A DNA stretch of 64,000 nt. It comes from Rhodocyclales bacterium (GTDB lineage Bacteria; Pseudomonadota; Gammaproteobacteria; Burkholderiales; Rhodocyclaceae). Made by a program: the position numbers and the translations under genes. The notes beneath the pieces are model-generated. The model was given only the letters and a program-made list of their open reading frames with translations. It had not been told where the DNA came from and ran no database searches. Shown piece after piece: positions 26,282 to 35,512 of this stretch; position 1 is the stretch's first letter, and each line of letters opens with the position of its first letter. The stretch lies in assembly GCA_026399435.1 (NCBI GenBank), contig JAPLQX010000019.1, forward strand, positions 154,557 to 218,556. The letters are read 5' to 3'.

Positions 26282-27634
26282 TCAAGCCTGGCCGAACTTC
26301 TCGCACAAGCCATTCACCGCATCGCGCTCGCCGCGAATGCGCAGGAACGCACCTGCCTCGTCGGCGCGCTCCTCCAGCACCTCGCAGCGCGCGAAGATTT
26401 CGCTGCGCTGTTGCTGTGCCGACCAGGGCAGGAACAGCTCCGCCTCGACCAGGCCCTCGCGGAAGAACGCGACGATCGCCTCGCGCAGCAAGGCTATGTC
26501 GTCGGCGCGGCGCGCGCTCATGACGATGCAGTCGGGGTAGGCAGCGCGCAGCGCCGCTTCGCGTTCTTCTTGCGCCACGGCGTCGCCAACGTGATCTATC
26601 TTGTTGAAGATGCGGATGCGCGGCACGTCCTGCGCGCCGATCTCCTTGAGCACCTTGTCTGTGACCTCGAGCTGGCGTTCGAACCCGGGATCGCTGGCGT
26701 CGATGACGTGGAGCAGCAGCGCCGCATCGAGTGCCTCCTCGAGCGTCGACTTGAACGAGGCGACGAGCCCGTGCGGCAGGTTCTTGATGAAGCCGACCGT
26801 GTCGCTGACGAGCACGCGCGGCCGGCTCTCCGGCTGCAGCGCTCGCACGGTGGTGTCGAGCGTGGCGAAGAGCTTGTTTTCGACCAGCACGTCGCTGCCG
26901 GTGAGGGCGCGCATCAGGGTGGACTTGCCGGCGTTGGTGTAGCCGACCAGCGCCACGGTGGCGAGGCCCTGGCGCCCCTGTCGTCGTGAGCGCTGGGTCT
27001 TGCGCTCGACGTCCATCGCGGCGATCTCTTTCTGCAGTTCGGCGATGTGGTCGCGGATCTTGCGTTTGTCCAGTTCGGTGTGCGACTCGCCGGCACCGCG
27101 GCCGCCGGTGCCGCTGCGCTGCCGCCCTTGCGGCCCCGCGAGCTTGGCCGCCTCACGCAGGCGCGGCGCCATGTAGCCCAGTCGCGCGATCTCCACCTGC
27201 GCGCGCGCGGCGCGGGAGGTGGCGTGGCGGTGGAAGATTTCGAGGATGACCATGGTGCGGTCCAGCACCTCGGCGCCGACTTCCTTTTCGAGGTCGCGCG
27301 CCTGCGAGGGCGAGATTTCGTGGTCGACGAAGATGGCCTCGATCTTGCCGGCGTCGGGGTCGGCGGCGGCGTGCAGCGGTTTCTCGAAGGCGCCGGGCGC
27401 GGGTTCGCTATCGACGAATTCGCGTATCTCCTCGCGCTTGCCTTTGCCCAGGTAGGCGGTCGAGTCGAAGCTGGAGCGCTTCTGCGTGAAGGTGGCGGTG
27501 ATCACGTAGCCCAGCGTCTTGGCCAGATCGCGCAGCTCGGCCAGCGACGCCTCGAACTCGACGTCGCTCACGTTCGGCAGTTGCACGGCCGCCACGATGG
27601 CGTATTTGGGCTTCTCTTTGACTTCTTTTTGCAT
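26282..27634 (-). CDS. hflX: Ribosome-associated GTPase HflX
   Basis: 450 aa. N-terminal HflX domain (residues ~20-200, with YLGKGKREEIREF and FVDHEISPSQARDLE), a helical linker with the glycine-rich GRQRSGTGGRGAGE, then the G domain: G1 GYTNAGKST, G2/G3 TLDTTVR...DTVGFIKNLP, G4 NKID, G5 MSA. Splits stalled ribosomes and aids recovery from heat and other stress. In many proteobacteria it follows hfq; here hfq is not adjacent. Confidence 0.96.
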   Translation of the reverse strand: MQKEVKEKPKYAIVAAVQLPNVSDVEFEASLAELRDLAKTLGYVITATFTQKRSSFDSTAYLGKGKREEIREFVDSEPAPGAFEKPLHAAADPDAGKIEAIFVDHEISPSQARDLEKEVGAEVLDRTMVILEIFHRHATSRAARAQVEIARLGYMAPRLREAAKLAGPQGRQRSGTGGRGAGESHTELDKRKIRDHIAELQKEIAAMDVERKTQRSRRQGRQGLATVALVGYTNAGKSTLMRALTGSDVLVENKLFATLDTTVRALQPESRPRVLVSDTVGFIKNLPHGLVASFKSTLEEALDAALLLHVIDASDPGFERQLEVTDKVLKEIGAQDVPRIRIFNKIDHVGDAVAQEEREAALRAAYPDCIVMSARRADDIALLREAIVAFFREGLVEAELFLPWSAQQQRSEIFARCEVLEERADEAGAFLRIRGERDAVNGLCEKFGQA

Positions 27635-27811
27635 TCGGGGCTGCTTCTTTCAGTGTGTGAAGTCCGATGTTACCCGCCATTGCGGGCGCTCGCGAAATGG
27701 CGATGGATGATCTGCTGTTGTTGACGAACATTGTTTAAATCTATAGCTTTCCAATGGCGCGCATCAGACGCGTCAATAGATGAATCCCAACCCGTGGAGG
27801 AGACCCAAACA

Positions 27812-28804
27812 ATGTTTGCCAGATCCCTGCAACAATCCAGGCTTGCCCTATACGCCGCAGCGCTTTTCAGCCTTGCCGCCACCGCCGCCACCGCCGCGAC
27901 AGCTGTCCCGGGCCCCTTGGTCGACACGGCCTGGCTGGCGGCGCAACTGCAGAATCCGGACGTGATCATCATCGCCGTGCGCGACGATCCGGCCAACTTC
28001 GACCGGCAGCACACCGAGAAGGAAAAGGCCGATCCGAAGGCGCCGATTGTCGGCCACATCCCGGGCGCGCGCTTGCTGGACTGGAAGCTGGTGCGCGAAA
28101 ACCGCGAGGTGGATGGCGTCAAGCTCGACAAGATGGTTCCGCTGGCGAAAAACTTCGAAGCCGTGATGCGCAAGCTCGGCGTGCGCAACGATCAGGCGAT
28201 CATCATCGCCGTCAACGGCAAGGACAGCACGGCCGTAACCATGGGCACGCGCGTCTATTGGACACTGAAGTATTTCGGCCACGACAACATGGCCCTGCTC
28301 GACGGCGGATTGAAAAAGTGGCAGGCCGAATCGCGCCCCGTCGTATACGACAATCCGGCCATCGTCGCCAGCCAGTTCGTGGCCGGGGCAGCCCGCAACG
28401 AAATGCTGGCGCAACTGGGCGACGTGCAGAAGGCCGCGGCAACGGGCGGCTCGCAGCTGATCGATGGCCGCACCGCCGATTACTACGTCGGGCAGAACAT
28501 CACCTCGGACGTCAAGGGCAAGGGGCACATCCCGGGCTCGCGCATGATGGCGCACAAGGACCTGATCGACGAGAAGACCGGCACCTTCCTGCCTAAGGGC
28601 GAACTGCTTGCGCTTGCGCGTGATGCCGGCGTCAAGGCCGACGGCGATGCCATCACCTACTGCAATACCGGCCATCTCGGCAGCGGTCCGTGGTTCGTGC
28701 TCAGCGAAGTGCTAGGCAACAGCAAGGCGAAGCTCTACGACGGATCGATGCACGAGTGGACCAAAGACAGCTCGCGGCCGTTGTCGCGCAAATGGGAAAT
28801 GTAG
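27812..28804 (+). CDS. Periplasmic two-domain rhodanese (sulfurtransferase)
   Basis: 330 aa from ATG 27812 with SD GGAGGAG; signal peptide MFARSLQQSRLALYAAALFSLAATAATA. Two rhodanese domains: the first lacks the catalytic Cys (VNGKDSTAVT), the second has it in YCNTGHLGSGPW. Members transfer sulfane sulfur from thiosulfate or mercaptopyruvate to a thiophile. The second-domain loop CNTGHL differs from the CRxGx[RT] of classical enzymes. Lies next to the sulfonate genes but is convergent with sauT, so a link to sulfite or thiosulfate handling is only suggestive. Confidence 0.9.
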   Translation: MFARSLQQSRLALYAAALFSLAATAATAATAVPGPLVDTAWLAAQLQNPDVIIIAVRDDPANFDRQHTEKEKADPKAPIVGHIPGARLLDWKLVRENREVDGVKLDKMVPLAKNFEAVMRKLGVRNDQAIIIAVNGKDSTAVTMGTRVYWTLKYFGHDNMALLDGGLKKWQAESRPVVYDNPAIVASQFVAGAARNEMLAQLGDVQKAAATGGSQLIDGRTADYYVGQNITSDVKGKGHIPGSRMMAHKDLIDEKTGTFLPKGELLALARDAGVKADGDAITYCNTGHLGSGPWFVLSEVLGNSKAKLYDGSMHEWTKDSSRPLSRKWEM

Positions 28805-28827
28805 CAGCGCGAGGAAGTTTTCGGACA

Positions 28828-28855
28828 GGCGGGGCGACGTAGCTGGCGCCCCGCC
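28828..28855. terminator. GC-rich hairpin between convergent rhodanese and sauT
   Basis: GGCGGGGCG (28828-28836) pairs with CGCCCCGCC (28847-28855), 9-bp stem and 10-nt loop. There is no T-run, so this may be a weak or Rho-assisted bidirectional terminator. Confidence 0.45.
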
Positions 28856-28945
28856 AAAATCGCCGGACGCGGGTGCATCGACTCCGCGCGGCTTCGTCGC
28901 CGAAGCCCCTTTGCTGCCTGAGACTCAAGCGCTTTCCTTGACGCG

Positions 28946-30463
28946 CTATTGTCGTGCCAGGAGATCAAGCAGCTTGAGCCGCTGTACCTTGCCCGAAGGA
29001 CCTTTCGGCAGTTCAGCGACAAAGAGAAACTGTTTGGGGGTCTTGTAGGTGCCAAGCGCCGTTTCGCAGTAAGCGCGCAATTCCGCTTCGCTGCATTTTC
29101 GATCGGGCTTGAGCACGACGCAGGCCATGATCTCCTGACCGTAATTCTTGTCCGGGATTCCGACGGCAGCGGCTTCGAGCAGGGCAGGGTGCTTCAGCAG
29201 GGCCTCGTCGATTTCGCGCGGTGCGATGTTTTCACCGCCCTTGATGATGAGTTCCTTGATGCGGCCGGTGACGAAGACGAAGCCGTCGGCGTCCATGTAG
29301 CCGAGGTCGCCGGTGTGCAGCCAGCCGTCGGCTTCCAGGGTGCGGGCGGTCTCCGCCGGGTCCTTGTAGTAGCAGCTCATCACGTTCGGGCCGCGCACCA
29401 TGATTTCGCCGACGCTGCCGGGCGGCATCGGGGCGCCGCTGCCGTCGATGATTTTCGCTTCGTTGCCGTAGGCCGGGCCGGGGCTGCCCAGCTTGCGCTG
29501 CTCGGGCGCCAGCGGATTGGAAAAGCAGGGCGCCGCGGTTTCCGTGAGGCCCATGGTTTCGATGATGCCGATGCCGAACTTGCGTTCGAAGCTCAGGTGC
29601 TGCGCCGGCGGCAGCGGCGCCGAGGCCGAGCGGCAGAAACGGATGGCGGAAGCATCGAGGCCGAGCGTCGCGAGGTCCGGTCCGTTCAGCAGGTAGGCGA
29701 TCATGGTCGGCACGACGTTGATCCAGGTGCAGCCATGGGCGATTGCGGTCTGCCAGAAATTCGAGGCGCTGAACCGGTTGGGCAGCACCAGGCTGCCGCC
29801 GTGAATCAGCGGCGAGGTCGCGGTGACCACTTGCCCGTTGATGTGATAGAGCGGCAGGACCGCCATCACGCGGTCGGCCGGCCCCAGTTCATGCGCGGCG
29901 GAAACGAAAGCTCCGCCGGAAACCACGGCGCGCTGCGACAGCACGACGCCCTTGGGTTTGCCCGTGGTGCCGGAGGTGTACATCATCAGCGCGTCGCTTT
30001 CCTCGGCAGGCCTGTCGGGCAGGCCTGCGGCGGCCACAGGTGGCAGGATTTCCTCTGCATTGACGTCGCAGACGAACATCCGTGGCCGTTTCGCCAGGCC
30101 TGCGGCCGCCTGCTGCAGACGCTCGACCTGGTCCGGTGCGACGAAGACGATTTCGGCATCGCTGTGTTCCAGCACGTAGCTCAGTTGCGCGGGCTGGGCC
30201 AGCAGATTGAGCGGCGTGATGCAATAGCCGCCGTACATGGCGCCGATGAACAGGCGGCAGGTCTGGTAGCCGTTGGGCATCAGCAGGGCCACTTTGGCGC
30301 CGGGCCGGATTCCTTCGCCCTGCAGCCAGGACGCCAGACGCAGCGAGGCGGCCCGCAGTTCGCCGAAGCCCAGGACAAGTCCCGTTTCCGGCGCGATCAG
30401 GTAGGGTGCGTCGGGACGCAGGTCCGCCTGATGGTCGACAAGGGCACGGATCGTGCGCAGCAC
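28946..30463 (-). CDS. sauT: Probable sulfoacetate--CoA ligase (AMP-forming)
   Basis: 505 aa adenylate-forming enzyme: MMYTSGTTGKPKG (~residue 175), GLTETAAPC, GWLHTGDLGYMDADGFVFVTGRIKELIIKGGENIAP and the C-terminal catalytic Lys in GPSGKVQR. Specificity is inferred from context: it starts 3 nt after sauS, in an operon with an organic-anion transporter and beside xsc, the arrangement of the sulfoacetate pathway described for Cupriavidus necator (SauT activates sulfoacetate to sulfoacetyl-CoA). The fold alone would also fit other short acids. Confidence 0.82.
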   Translation of the reverse strand: MLRTIRALVDHQADLRPDAPYLIAPETGLVLGFGELRAASLRLASWLQGEGIRPGAKVALLMPNGYQTCRLFIGAMYGGYCITPLNLLAQPAQLSYVLEHSDAEIVFVAPDQVERLQQAAAGLAKRPRMFVCDVNAEEILPPVAAAGLPDRPAEESDALMMYTSGTTGKPKGVVLSQRAVVSGGAFVSAAHELGPADRVMAVLPLYHINGQVVTATSPLIHGGSLVLPNRFSASNFWQTAIAHGCTWINVVPTMIAYLLNGPDLATLGLDASAIRFCRSASAPLPPAQHLSFERKFGIGIIETMGLTETAAPCFSNPLAPEQRKLGSPGPAYGNEAKIIDGSGAPMPPGSVGEIMVRGPNVMSCYYKDPAETARTLEADGWLHTGDLGYMDADGFVFVTGRIKELIIKGGENIAPREIDEALLKHPALLEAAAVGIPDKNYGQEIMACVVLKPDRKCSEAELRAYCETALGTYKTPKQFLFVAELPKGPSGKVQRLKLLDLLARQ

Positions 30464-30466
30464 TTT

Positions 30467-31888
30467 CTACTTTCCGTACTTGCGGAAATGCTCGCCGAAA
30501 ATTTCCTCCAGCGCCGGTTCGCGCGGGGCGATCTTGCGCGAGATGCGCGTGATGTTCAGGTAGTGACGGTAGTTCATGTTGTCGGAGAAGTTGTTGCGTC
30601 CCCAGGTGCCGCAACCCATCGACAGGGAAAACGGCAGACCGTTGTCGAAGTTGCCGCCGGTGGCGTAGCAGTGGATCTGGTTCACGATCACGCGCGACAC
30701 AGGGAGTTCGAGGCCGAGGCGGAGGATGTGCGCGTCATCGGCGCTGTGGATGCTCACCGAATGCCCGGCGCCCTGGAAGGCGTAGATGTCGGCGACGATA
30801 CGGCAGGCGTGGTCGAAGTCGCGCGCCCGATACACGGCCATCACCGGCGCCAGCTTCTCGCCGGAAAACGGACAGCTCGGACCGGTACCGCTCTCGCTGA
30901 CCATGAGGAAGGCGGCGCTGGCCGGCTCGGGACGAGTCAATCCGGCGAGCATGGAAATCATTGCGGTCGATTGCGCCGTGGTGTGCGGGTTCAGCTTGCC
31001 GCCATGCCACATCGTCGCCTGCAGTCGGGATTTCTCGGCAGCGTCGAGGAGCACGCCGCCGGCCGCGGCTAATGCCGCCATGGCCGCGTCGTAAACCGAA
31101 TCCAGGATCACCACGCTGTTTTCCGAGGAACAGCTGGTGGCGTTGTCGAAGGTCTTGGAGCGCGCGATCGATGCCGCCGCGTCGGCCAGATTGGCCGAGC
31201 TGTCGATGATGGCCGCAACATTGCCGGCGCCGACGCCGAAGGCCGGCGTGCCGCTGACGTAGGCGGCGCGGACGTTGGCCTGGGACCCGGTAGCCACTAC
31301 CAGGTCTGCCTGCCGCATCAGGGCATGGGTCGCGTCCTTGGTGATCGGCGTGGGCAGCATCTGCACCAGGTCCGGTGGCGCGCCAAGCTTTTCCAGTTCG
31401 GCGTGGATGAAGCCGAGTAGCGCGGCGCAGGTGCTCGCTCCTTTGGGCGATGGAGCGACGATGACCGCATTGCGCCCCTTGAGCGCGTTGATGATCTTGT
31501 TCGCCGGTGTCGCGCCCGGATTGGTCGAGGGTGTGATGGCGGCGACCACGCCGACCGGGCGGGCGATTTCGACGATGCCGAGTTCCGGGTACTCGGCGAT
31601 CACGCCTACGCTCTTTGCGCCCTTCAGGTCGCGCAGCAGGCCCAGGGTCTTGCGATGATTCTTGGTGATCTTGTCTTCGATCACGCCGAGGCCGGTGTCG
31701 CGCACCGCCATTTCGGCCAGGATCCGGTTGTGCTCCGGATGCATGATGGCCCAGCCCGTCGCGAGCACGCATTCGTCGACACGTTCCTGCGACCAGGTTT
31801 CATATTGCTTCTGTGCGGCTCGCGCCCGCGCCACCATGGCTTCGACCTCCGAAGCCTGGGCACTCGTTGCGACTGGAGTCTGTTTCAT
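30467..31888 (-). CDS. sauS: Probable sulfoacetaldehyde dehydrogenase (acylating)
   Basis: 473 aa from ATG 31888 (the track start 31897 is a TTG). CoA-acylating aldehyde dehydrogenase of the AdhE-N/EutE class: ATTPSTNP-type loop ITPSTNPGATPANK, VATGSQANVRAAY, and the nucleophilic Cys in NATSCSSENSVVI (~residue 243). GGNFDNGLPFSLSMGCGTWGRNN near the C-terminus matches this class. In the sauST context it would reduce sulfoacetyl-CoA to sulfoacetaldehyde with NAD(P)H. Cotranscribed with sauT and downstream of tctCBA. Confidence 0.87.
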   Translation of the reverse strand: MKQTPVATSAQASEVEAMVARARAAQKQYETWSQERVDECVLATGWAIMHPEHNRILAEMAVRDTGLGVIEDKITKNHRKTLGLLRDLKGAKSVGVIAEYPELGIVEIARPVGVVAAITPSTNPGATPANKIINALKGRNAVIVAPSPKGASTCAALLGFIHAELEKLGAPPDLVQMLPTPITKDATHALMRQADLVVATGSQANVRAAYVSGTPAFGVGAGNVAAIIDSSANLADAAASIARSKTFDNATSCSSENSVVILDSVYDAAMAALAAAGGVLLDAAEKSRLQATMWHGGKLNPHTTAQSTAMISMLAGLTRPEPASAAFLMVSESGTGPSCPFSGEKLAPVMAVYRARDFDHACRIVADIYAFQGAGHSVSIHSADDAHILRLGLELPVSRVIVNQIHCYATGGNFDNGLPFSLSMGCGTWGRNNFSDNMNYRHYLNITRISRKIAPREPALEEIFGEHFRKYGK

Positions 31889-31916
31889 GTCTGACAATAC
31901 CTGTTCGGGTTGAGCA

Positions 31917-33431
31917 TCACGCCCGGCCGCGGCGCAGGGCCGGGATGTAGATATCCCTCCAGGCCTTGACCACCGGCACGCCGAGGGCGACGATGGCCAG
32001 GATCAGCACCGTGGCACTGACCGGCCGCTGGAAGAAGATGGTCCAGTCGTTCTGGAAGCTGATCATGGTCGTCTGGAAGGTCCGCTCCGCCGTGGGGCCG
32101 AGGATGGTGCCGAGGATCATCGGCGCGATCGGAAACTTGTATTTCTCGAAGAGGTAGCCGATCACGCCGAACAGGGCCACCATCCACAGGTCGGTCAGGT
32201 TGCTGCGCGCGGCATAGGCACCGATGAAGCACAGCAGCACCACATAGGCCGAGGTGATTGCCTCGGGGAAGTAGAGCACCCGCACCAGCGGCTTGATCGC
32301 GAAGTAGCCGAGGATGCACATGGCGATCACCGAGACGAACATCGAGGCGAACAGCGTATAGACCATCGCCGCCTGGGTCTGGAATATCTGCGGTCCGGGC
32401 TGCACGCCGTGCAGCAGGAAAGCGCCGAGGATCACGGCGGTGGCTCCGCTGCCGGGTATGCCCAGCACCAGCAAGGGCACCATGTGGCCGCCCACCGAAG
32501 CGGTCGATGCGATCTGCGGCGCCACAATGCCTTCGGGAATGCCCGAACCCATTTTCTCTTTCTGTCCGCCGTATTGCCGTTCGATGCCGTACGAAACGAA
32601 GGAAGCGATCGTGGCGCCGGCGCCCGGCACGATGCCGCACAACAGGCCGACCACGGAACTGCGCAGGAAGGTGGCGCGCAGCTTGAAGGCTTCGGCAAAG
32701 CTCGGCAGCTTGGTCTGCACCTTGGCGCCGAGGTCGAGCGGCTGCGACTTGAAGCCTTGCTCGAAGCGGACCAGGACTTCGCCGAGGCCGTAGGCGCCGA
32801 CCATCACGGTCAGGTACTCGACGCCGTCTGCCAGCATCGGGATGCCGAAGCTGAAACGTTCCGCACCGTAGATCTCGTCGACGCCGATGGTGGCGATGAA
32901 CAGGCCGACGAACATGCTGATGAAGGCATTGGTCAACGAAGCGCCGCCCAGGGCGACGACGCTGGTGAGGCCGAAGGCGATGATGGCGAAGTAGTCGGGC
33001 GCGTCGAACTTCAGCGCGAAGCTGGCGAAGGGCACCGCCATCAAAACCATGGCGGCAACCGTCAGCAGGCCGGCAAAAAAGGCCGCGAACAGGGTCCAGC
33101 CCAGCGCTTCCGCCGGACGACCCTTCTGCGCCATGCGCCAGCCGTCCCACAACAGCGGCACGTCGAGCGGTTCGCCGGGAACCTTGAACAGGATCGCGGT
33201 AAATGCGCCGCCATAGGTGCCGGTGATGTACATCGCGGTCAGCAGGATCACCGCCGGTGTGATGCCCATGGAATAGGTGAAGGGCAGCGCCAGCACCACG
33301 CCCATGACCAGGGTGAGACCGGGCAGCACCGCCACCAGCATCCCCACCACCACGCCGATCGCCAGGGAAAGGATGTTCGCCGGCAGGAACACGCTGGCGA
33401 AGCCGTTGATCAGATGATTGATGACTTCCAT
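31917..33431 (-). CDS. Tripartite tricarboxylate transporter large permease (TctA)
   Basis: 504 aa from ATG 33431 (MEVINHLING, SD AAGGGAACAGG). About 12 membrane segments; TctA family block GIVPGAGATIASFVSYGIERQ followed by GIPEGIVAPQIASTASVGG and LVLGIPGSGATAVILGA. Ion-coupled uptake subunit working with TctB and the binding protein TctC. Directly upstream of sauST, so the likely cargo is sulfoacetate. This would replace the MFS carrier SauU of the described C. necator cluster. TTT systems are already known for another sulfonate (SlcHFG, sulfolactate). Confidence 0.93.
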   Translation of the reverse strand: MEVINHLINGFASVFLPANILSLAIGVVVGMLVAVLPGLTLVMGVVLALPFTYSMGITPAVILLTAMYITGTYGGAFTAILFKVPGEPLDVPLLWDGWRMAQKGRPAEALGWTLFAAFFAGLLTVAAMVLMAVPFASFALKFDAPDYFAIIAFGLTSVVALGGASLTNAFISMFVGLFIATIGVDEIYGAERFSFGIPMLADGVEYLTVMVGAYGLGEVLVRFEQGFKSQPLDLGAKVQTKLPSFAEAFKLRATFLRSSVVGLLCGIVPGAGATIASFVSYGIERQYGGQKEKMGSGIPEGIVAPQIASTASVGGHMVPLLVLGIPGSGATAVILGAFLLHGVQPGPQIFQTQAAMVYTLFASMFVSVIAMCILGYFAIKPLVRVLYFPEAITSAYVVLLCFIGAYAARSNLTDLWMVALFGVIGYLFEKYKFPIAPMILGTILGPTAERTFQTTMISFQNDWTIFFQRPVSATVLILAIVALGVPVVKAWRDIYIPALRRGRA

Positions 33432-33540
33432 GCCTGTTCCCTTGCTAACGTGCGTGCCGCAGTGACACGGCAGCCCTGATGATGAAACGCACGAAAGGCA
33501 AACTGAAGGCCCGCCCCTCCCATCCGCTCCGCGGCCCACG

Positions 33541-33590
33541 GCAGGCATTGCACTGCCTGCCGGCTGCGGCGGCGCAACGCATGCGTTGCA
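33541..33590. repeat. Two hairpins in the tctB-tctA gap
   Basis: GGCAGGC...GCCTGCC (33541-33562) and the perfect palindrome GCAACGCATGCGTTGC (33575-33590) lie in a 247-bp gap that separates tctB from tctA, genes that normally abut. No ORF here is convincing. The hairpins could tune relative expression or be remnants of a small repeat. Confidence 0.55.
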
Positions 33591-33678
33591 AAACCCCGCC
33601 TCGCCCCCTCACGGGGAGGCTATTGGTCAGATCGCTTCGCTCGACTATCACCAGTCTCTTCGAACGGGTCATTTCACG

Positions 33679-34242
33679 TTACCGGATGCCGAGCAGCGGC
33701 AACAGGGCGATCGAGATTTCGCCGAAGACGCCCTTGCCCAGGGGCAGGGAGACGTAGACGACTTTCATGAAGAGGAAGACCAGCAGCAGGGTGCCGAGCA
33801 GACTGACCACTGCCGTCACTGCCAGCTTCCGATAACCGCCCATCCGGATGAAGAGGCCGGTGTACAAAAAGGTGGAGAGCGTGAAGCCGATCTCCGGCAT
33901 GACCCAGACATAGAGCAGGGTGAGGATCACGCCGGAAATCAGGCGCAGCGGATTGGCCTCCCCCGATTCCTCCTCGACCGCCCCTTCCACCTTCTCCATC
34001 TCGCTGGTCACCTGGGCGAGCAGGCCGCTCATGCCTTCCATGTCCGTGAACTGGCGGAAGCCGATTTCGAACACGCAGACACAGATCGTCAGGCCGAGAA
34101 TCAGCCGCGGCCAGAAGGCCGGCCCGAGCTGGTCCGATCCGCTGGCACCGCCGCTGATCTGGCCGGTGCCGAGGAACAGGCCAACCGCGATGGCGAGCAC
34201 CATGAGGTACTGCAGAGAGCCCTTCTTCAAGCGCAATTCCAT
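33679..34242 (-). CDS. Tripartite tricarboxylate transporter small permease (TctB)
   Basis: 187 aa with four hydrophobic segments (YLMVLAIAVGLFLGTG, AFWPRLILGLTICVCVFEIGF, LRLISGVILTLLYVWVMPEIGF, KLAVTAVVSLLGTLLLVFLFMKVVYVSLPLG), the TctB topology. The loop between segments 2 and 3 is acidic. Located between tctC and tctA in the sulfoacetate operon. Confidence 0.9.
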   Translation of the reverse strand: MELRLKKGSLQYLMVLAIAVGLFLGTGQISGGASGSDQLGPAFWPRLILGLTICVCVFEIGFRQFTDMEGMSGLLAQVTSEMEKVEGAVEEESGEANPLRLISGVILTLLYVWVMPEIGFTLSTFLYTGLFIRMGGYRKLAVTAVVSLLGTLLLVFLFMKVVYVSLPLGKGVFGEISIALLPLLGIR

Positions 34243-34294
34243 GATTCGCGTCTCCAGGGCCGGCAGCTTGGTGCCGGCCGCATGCCGTGTCGAT

Positions 34295-35260
34295 TTACTT
34301 GGAAATCGTGGCGATCAGGTGCTTCATCGCATCGAGTTCGCCCTGCAGGAATTTCTCCGCTTCGCCCGGGCCAAGGTAGCTGTTGGGGTCGGCATAGCTG
34401 TCCTTGAGGAAGGCCTTATACTCGGCGCTCGCCGCTGCGGCCGCCAGGGCATCCGCCAGAATCTTGACGCGTGCCGGCGGCGTGCCGGCCTTGACCACGA
34501 CGGAGCGGAACTGCGGCAAGGTCACGTCGTAACCCAGTTCTTTGGACACCGGGATGTCCTTGAACTCGGCAAGGCGCTCGGTGGCGAAGAACAGCAGCGG
34601 CCGCATCTGCTTGTTGTCCAGCATCTGGCGCACGTCGCCAGCCTGCTCGTAGAGCGCATCGGCATGGCCGCCGAGGATGGAAATGTAGCGCTCACCCGGA
34701 TTGGCGAAGGGCACCGGGTTGGTCTTGATGCCCTTGCCGGCAAGGTAGCGCAGCGTCATGTCGTCGATGCTGCCAAGGCCGAGCACGGCAACCTTCAGCT
34801 TGCCCGGATTGGCCCTGGCCTCCTTCTCGAAGTCGGCCCAGGTCTTGAAGCGGCTGTCGGTCGCCACGAAAATCGCCGAGGGCTGGCGCAGCATGATCGC
34901 CAGCGGCTTGTAGTCGGTGGATTTCCATTTCGGATTGCCGGTGGCCAGCAGCGCGTGGGTGTCGGCGATGAAAACGGACATCGATTGACCGTCCGCTTCG
35001 CCCACCAGCAGCTTGGTCATGCCCGACGAGCCGGTGGCGCCGGGTGCGTTGATCACCGGAATGGAGACCTTCAGGGAATCCTCCATCATCTTGCCGACCT
35101 TGCGCGCCAACTGGTCGGCGCCACCGCCCGGTCCCCAGGGCACGATGAATTCGATTGGGCGCTGCGGGTATTTTTCCTGGCCGATGGCTCCGGTGACAGC
35201 GAACAGCGCTGCAAGGAAGAACAGGACTTCACGGAACAGTTTCGGGGTCGCAAGTTGCAT
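34295..35260 (-). CDS. Tripartite tricarboxylate transporter binding protein (TctC)
   Basis: 321 aa, signal peptide to about residue 28 (FFLAALFAVTGAIGQ), strong SD GGAGGAG. Bug/TctC family signatures: YPQRPIEFIVPWGPGGGADQLAR, NAPGATGSSGMTKLL, and AVLGLGSIDDMTLRYLAG. Captures an organic anion in the periplasm; the sauST context points to sulfoacetate. First gene of the operon tctC-tctB-tctA-sauS-sauT, preceded by a promoter with repeated GCGAAAC elements. Confidence 0.93.
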   Translation of the reverse strand: MQLATPKLFREVLFFLAALFAVTGAIGQEKYPQRPIEFIVPWGPGGGADQLARKVGKMMEDSLKVSIPVINAPGATGSSGMTKLLVGEADGQSMSVFIADTHALLATGNPKWKSTDYKPLAIMLRQPSAIFVATDSRFKTWADFEKEARANPGKLKVAVLGLGSIDDMTLRYLAGKGIKTNPVPFANPGERYISILGGHADALYEQAGDVRQMLDNKQMRPLLFFATERLAEFKDIPVSKELGYDVTLPQFRSVVVKAGTPPARVKILADALAAAAASAEYKAFLKDSYADPNSYLGPGEAEKFLQGELDAMKHLIATISK

Positions 35261-35293
35261 GGTGGTCTCCTCCTGTCGGTGTGCTGGATATGT

Positions 35294-35401
35294 GTTTCGC
35301 GGTGGCCTTCTGATGGGCGGCTAAACGAAACACCGCGAAACTGCGCGAAACAGCGCCTTTCGTTTTCAGGGAATATACGCGCCCCGGTCGTGAATTTCCA
35401 A
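35294..35401 (-). promoter_or_regulatory. Promoter and operator of the tct-sau operon
   Basis: On the minus strand TTGGAA (35396-35401), 18 bp, TATATT (35372-35377) form a promoter. Downstream of the expected start lie an 11-bp perfect inverted repeat, GTTTCGCGGTG/CACCGCGAAAC (35294-35304 and 35331-35341), and a further GCGAAAC (35344-35350). The positions suit repression by the neighbouring IclR protein (inference). Confidence 0.6.
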
Positions 35402-35512
35402 CATAAATCGTGATTAACGAAAATATTCATTCCATTTTTCGATAAAACTGGTTTCCGCCGCGTGCCCTCCTTATATACTGATGCCATCGCAATCCTGTGG
35501 AATCGAGCTTCC

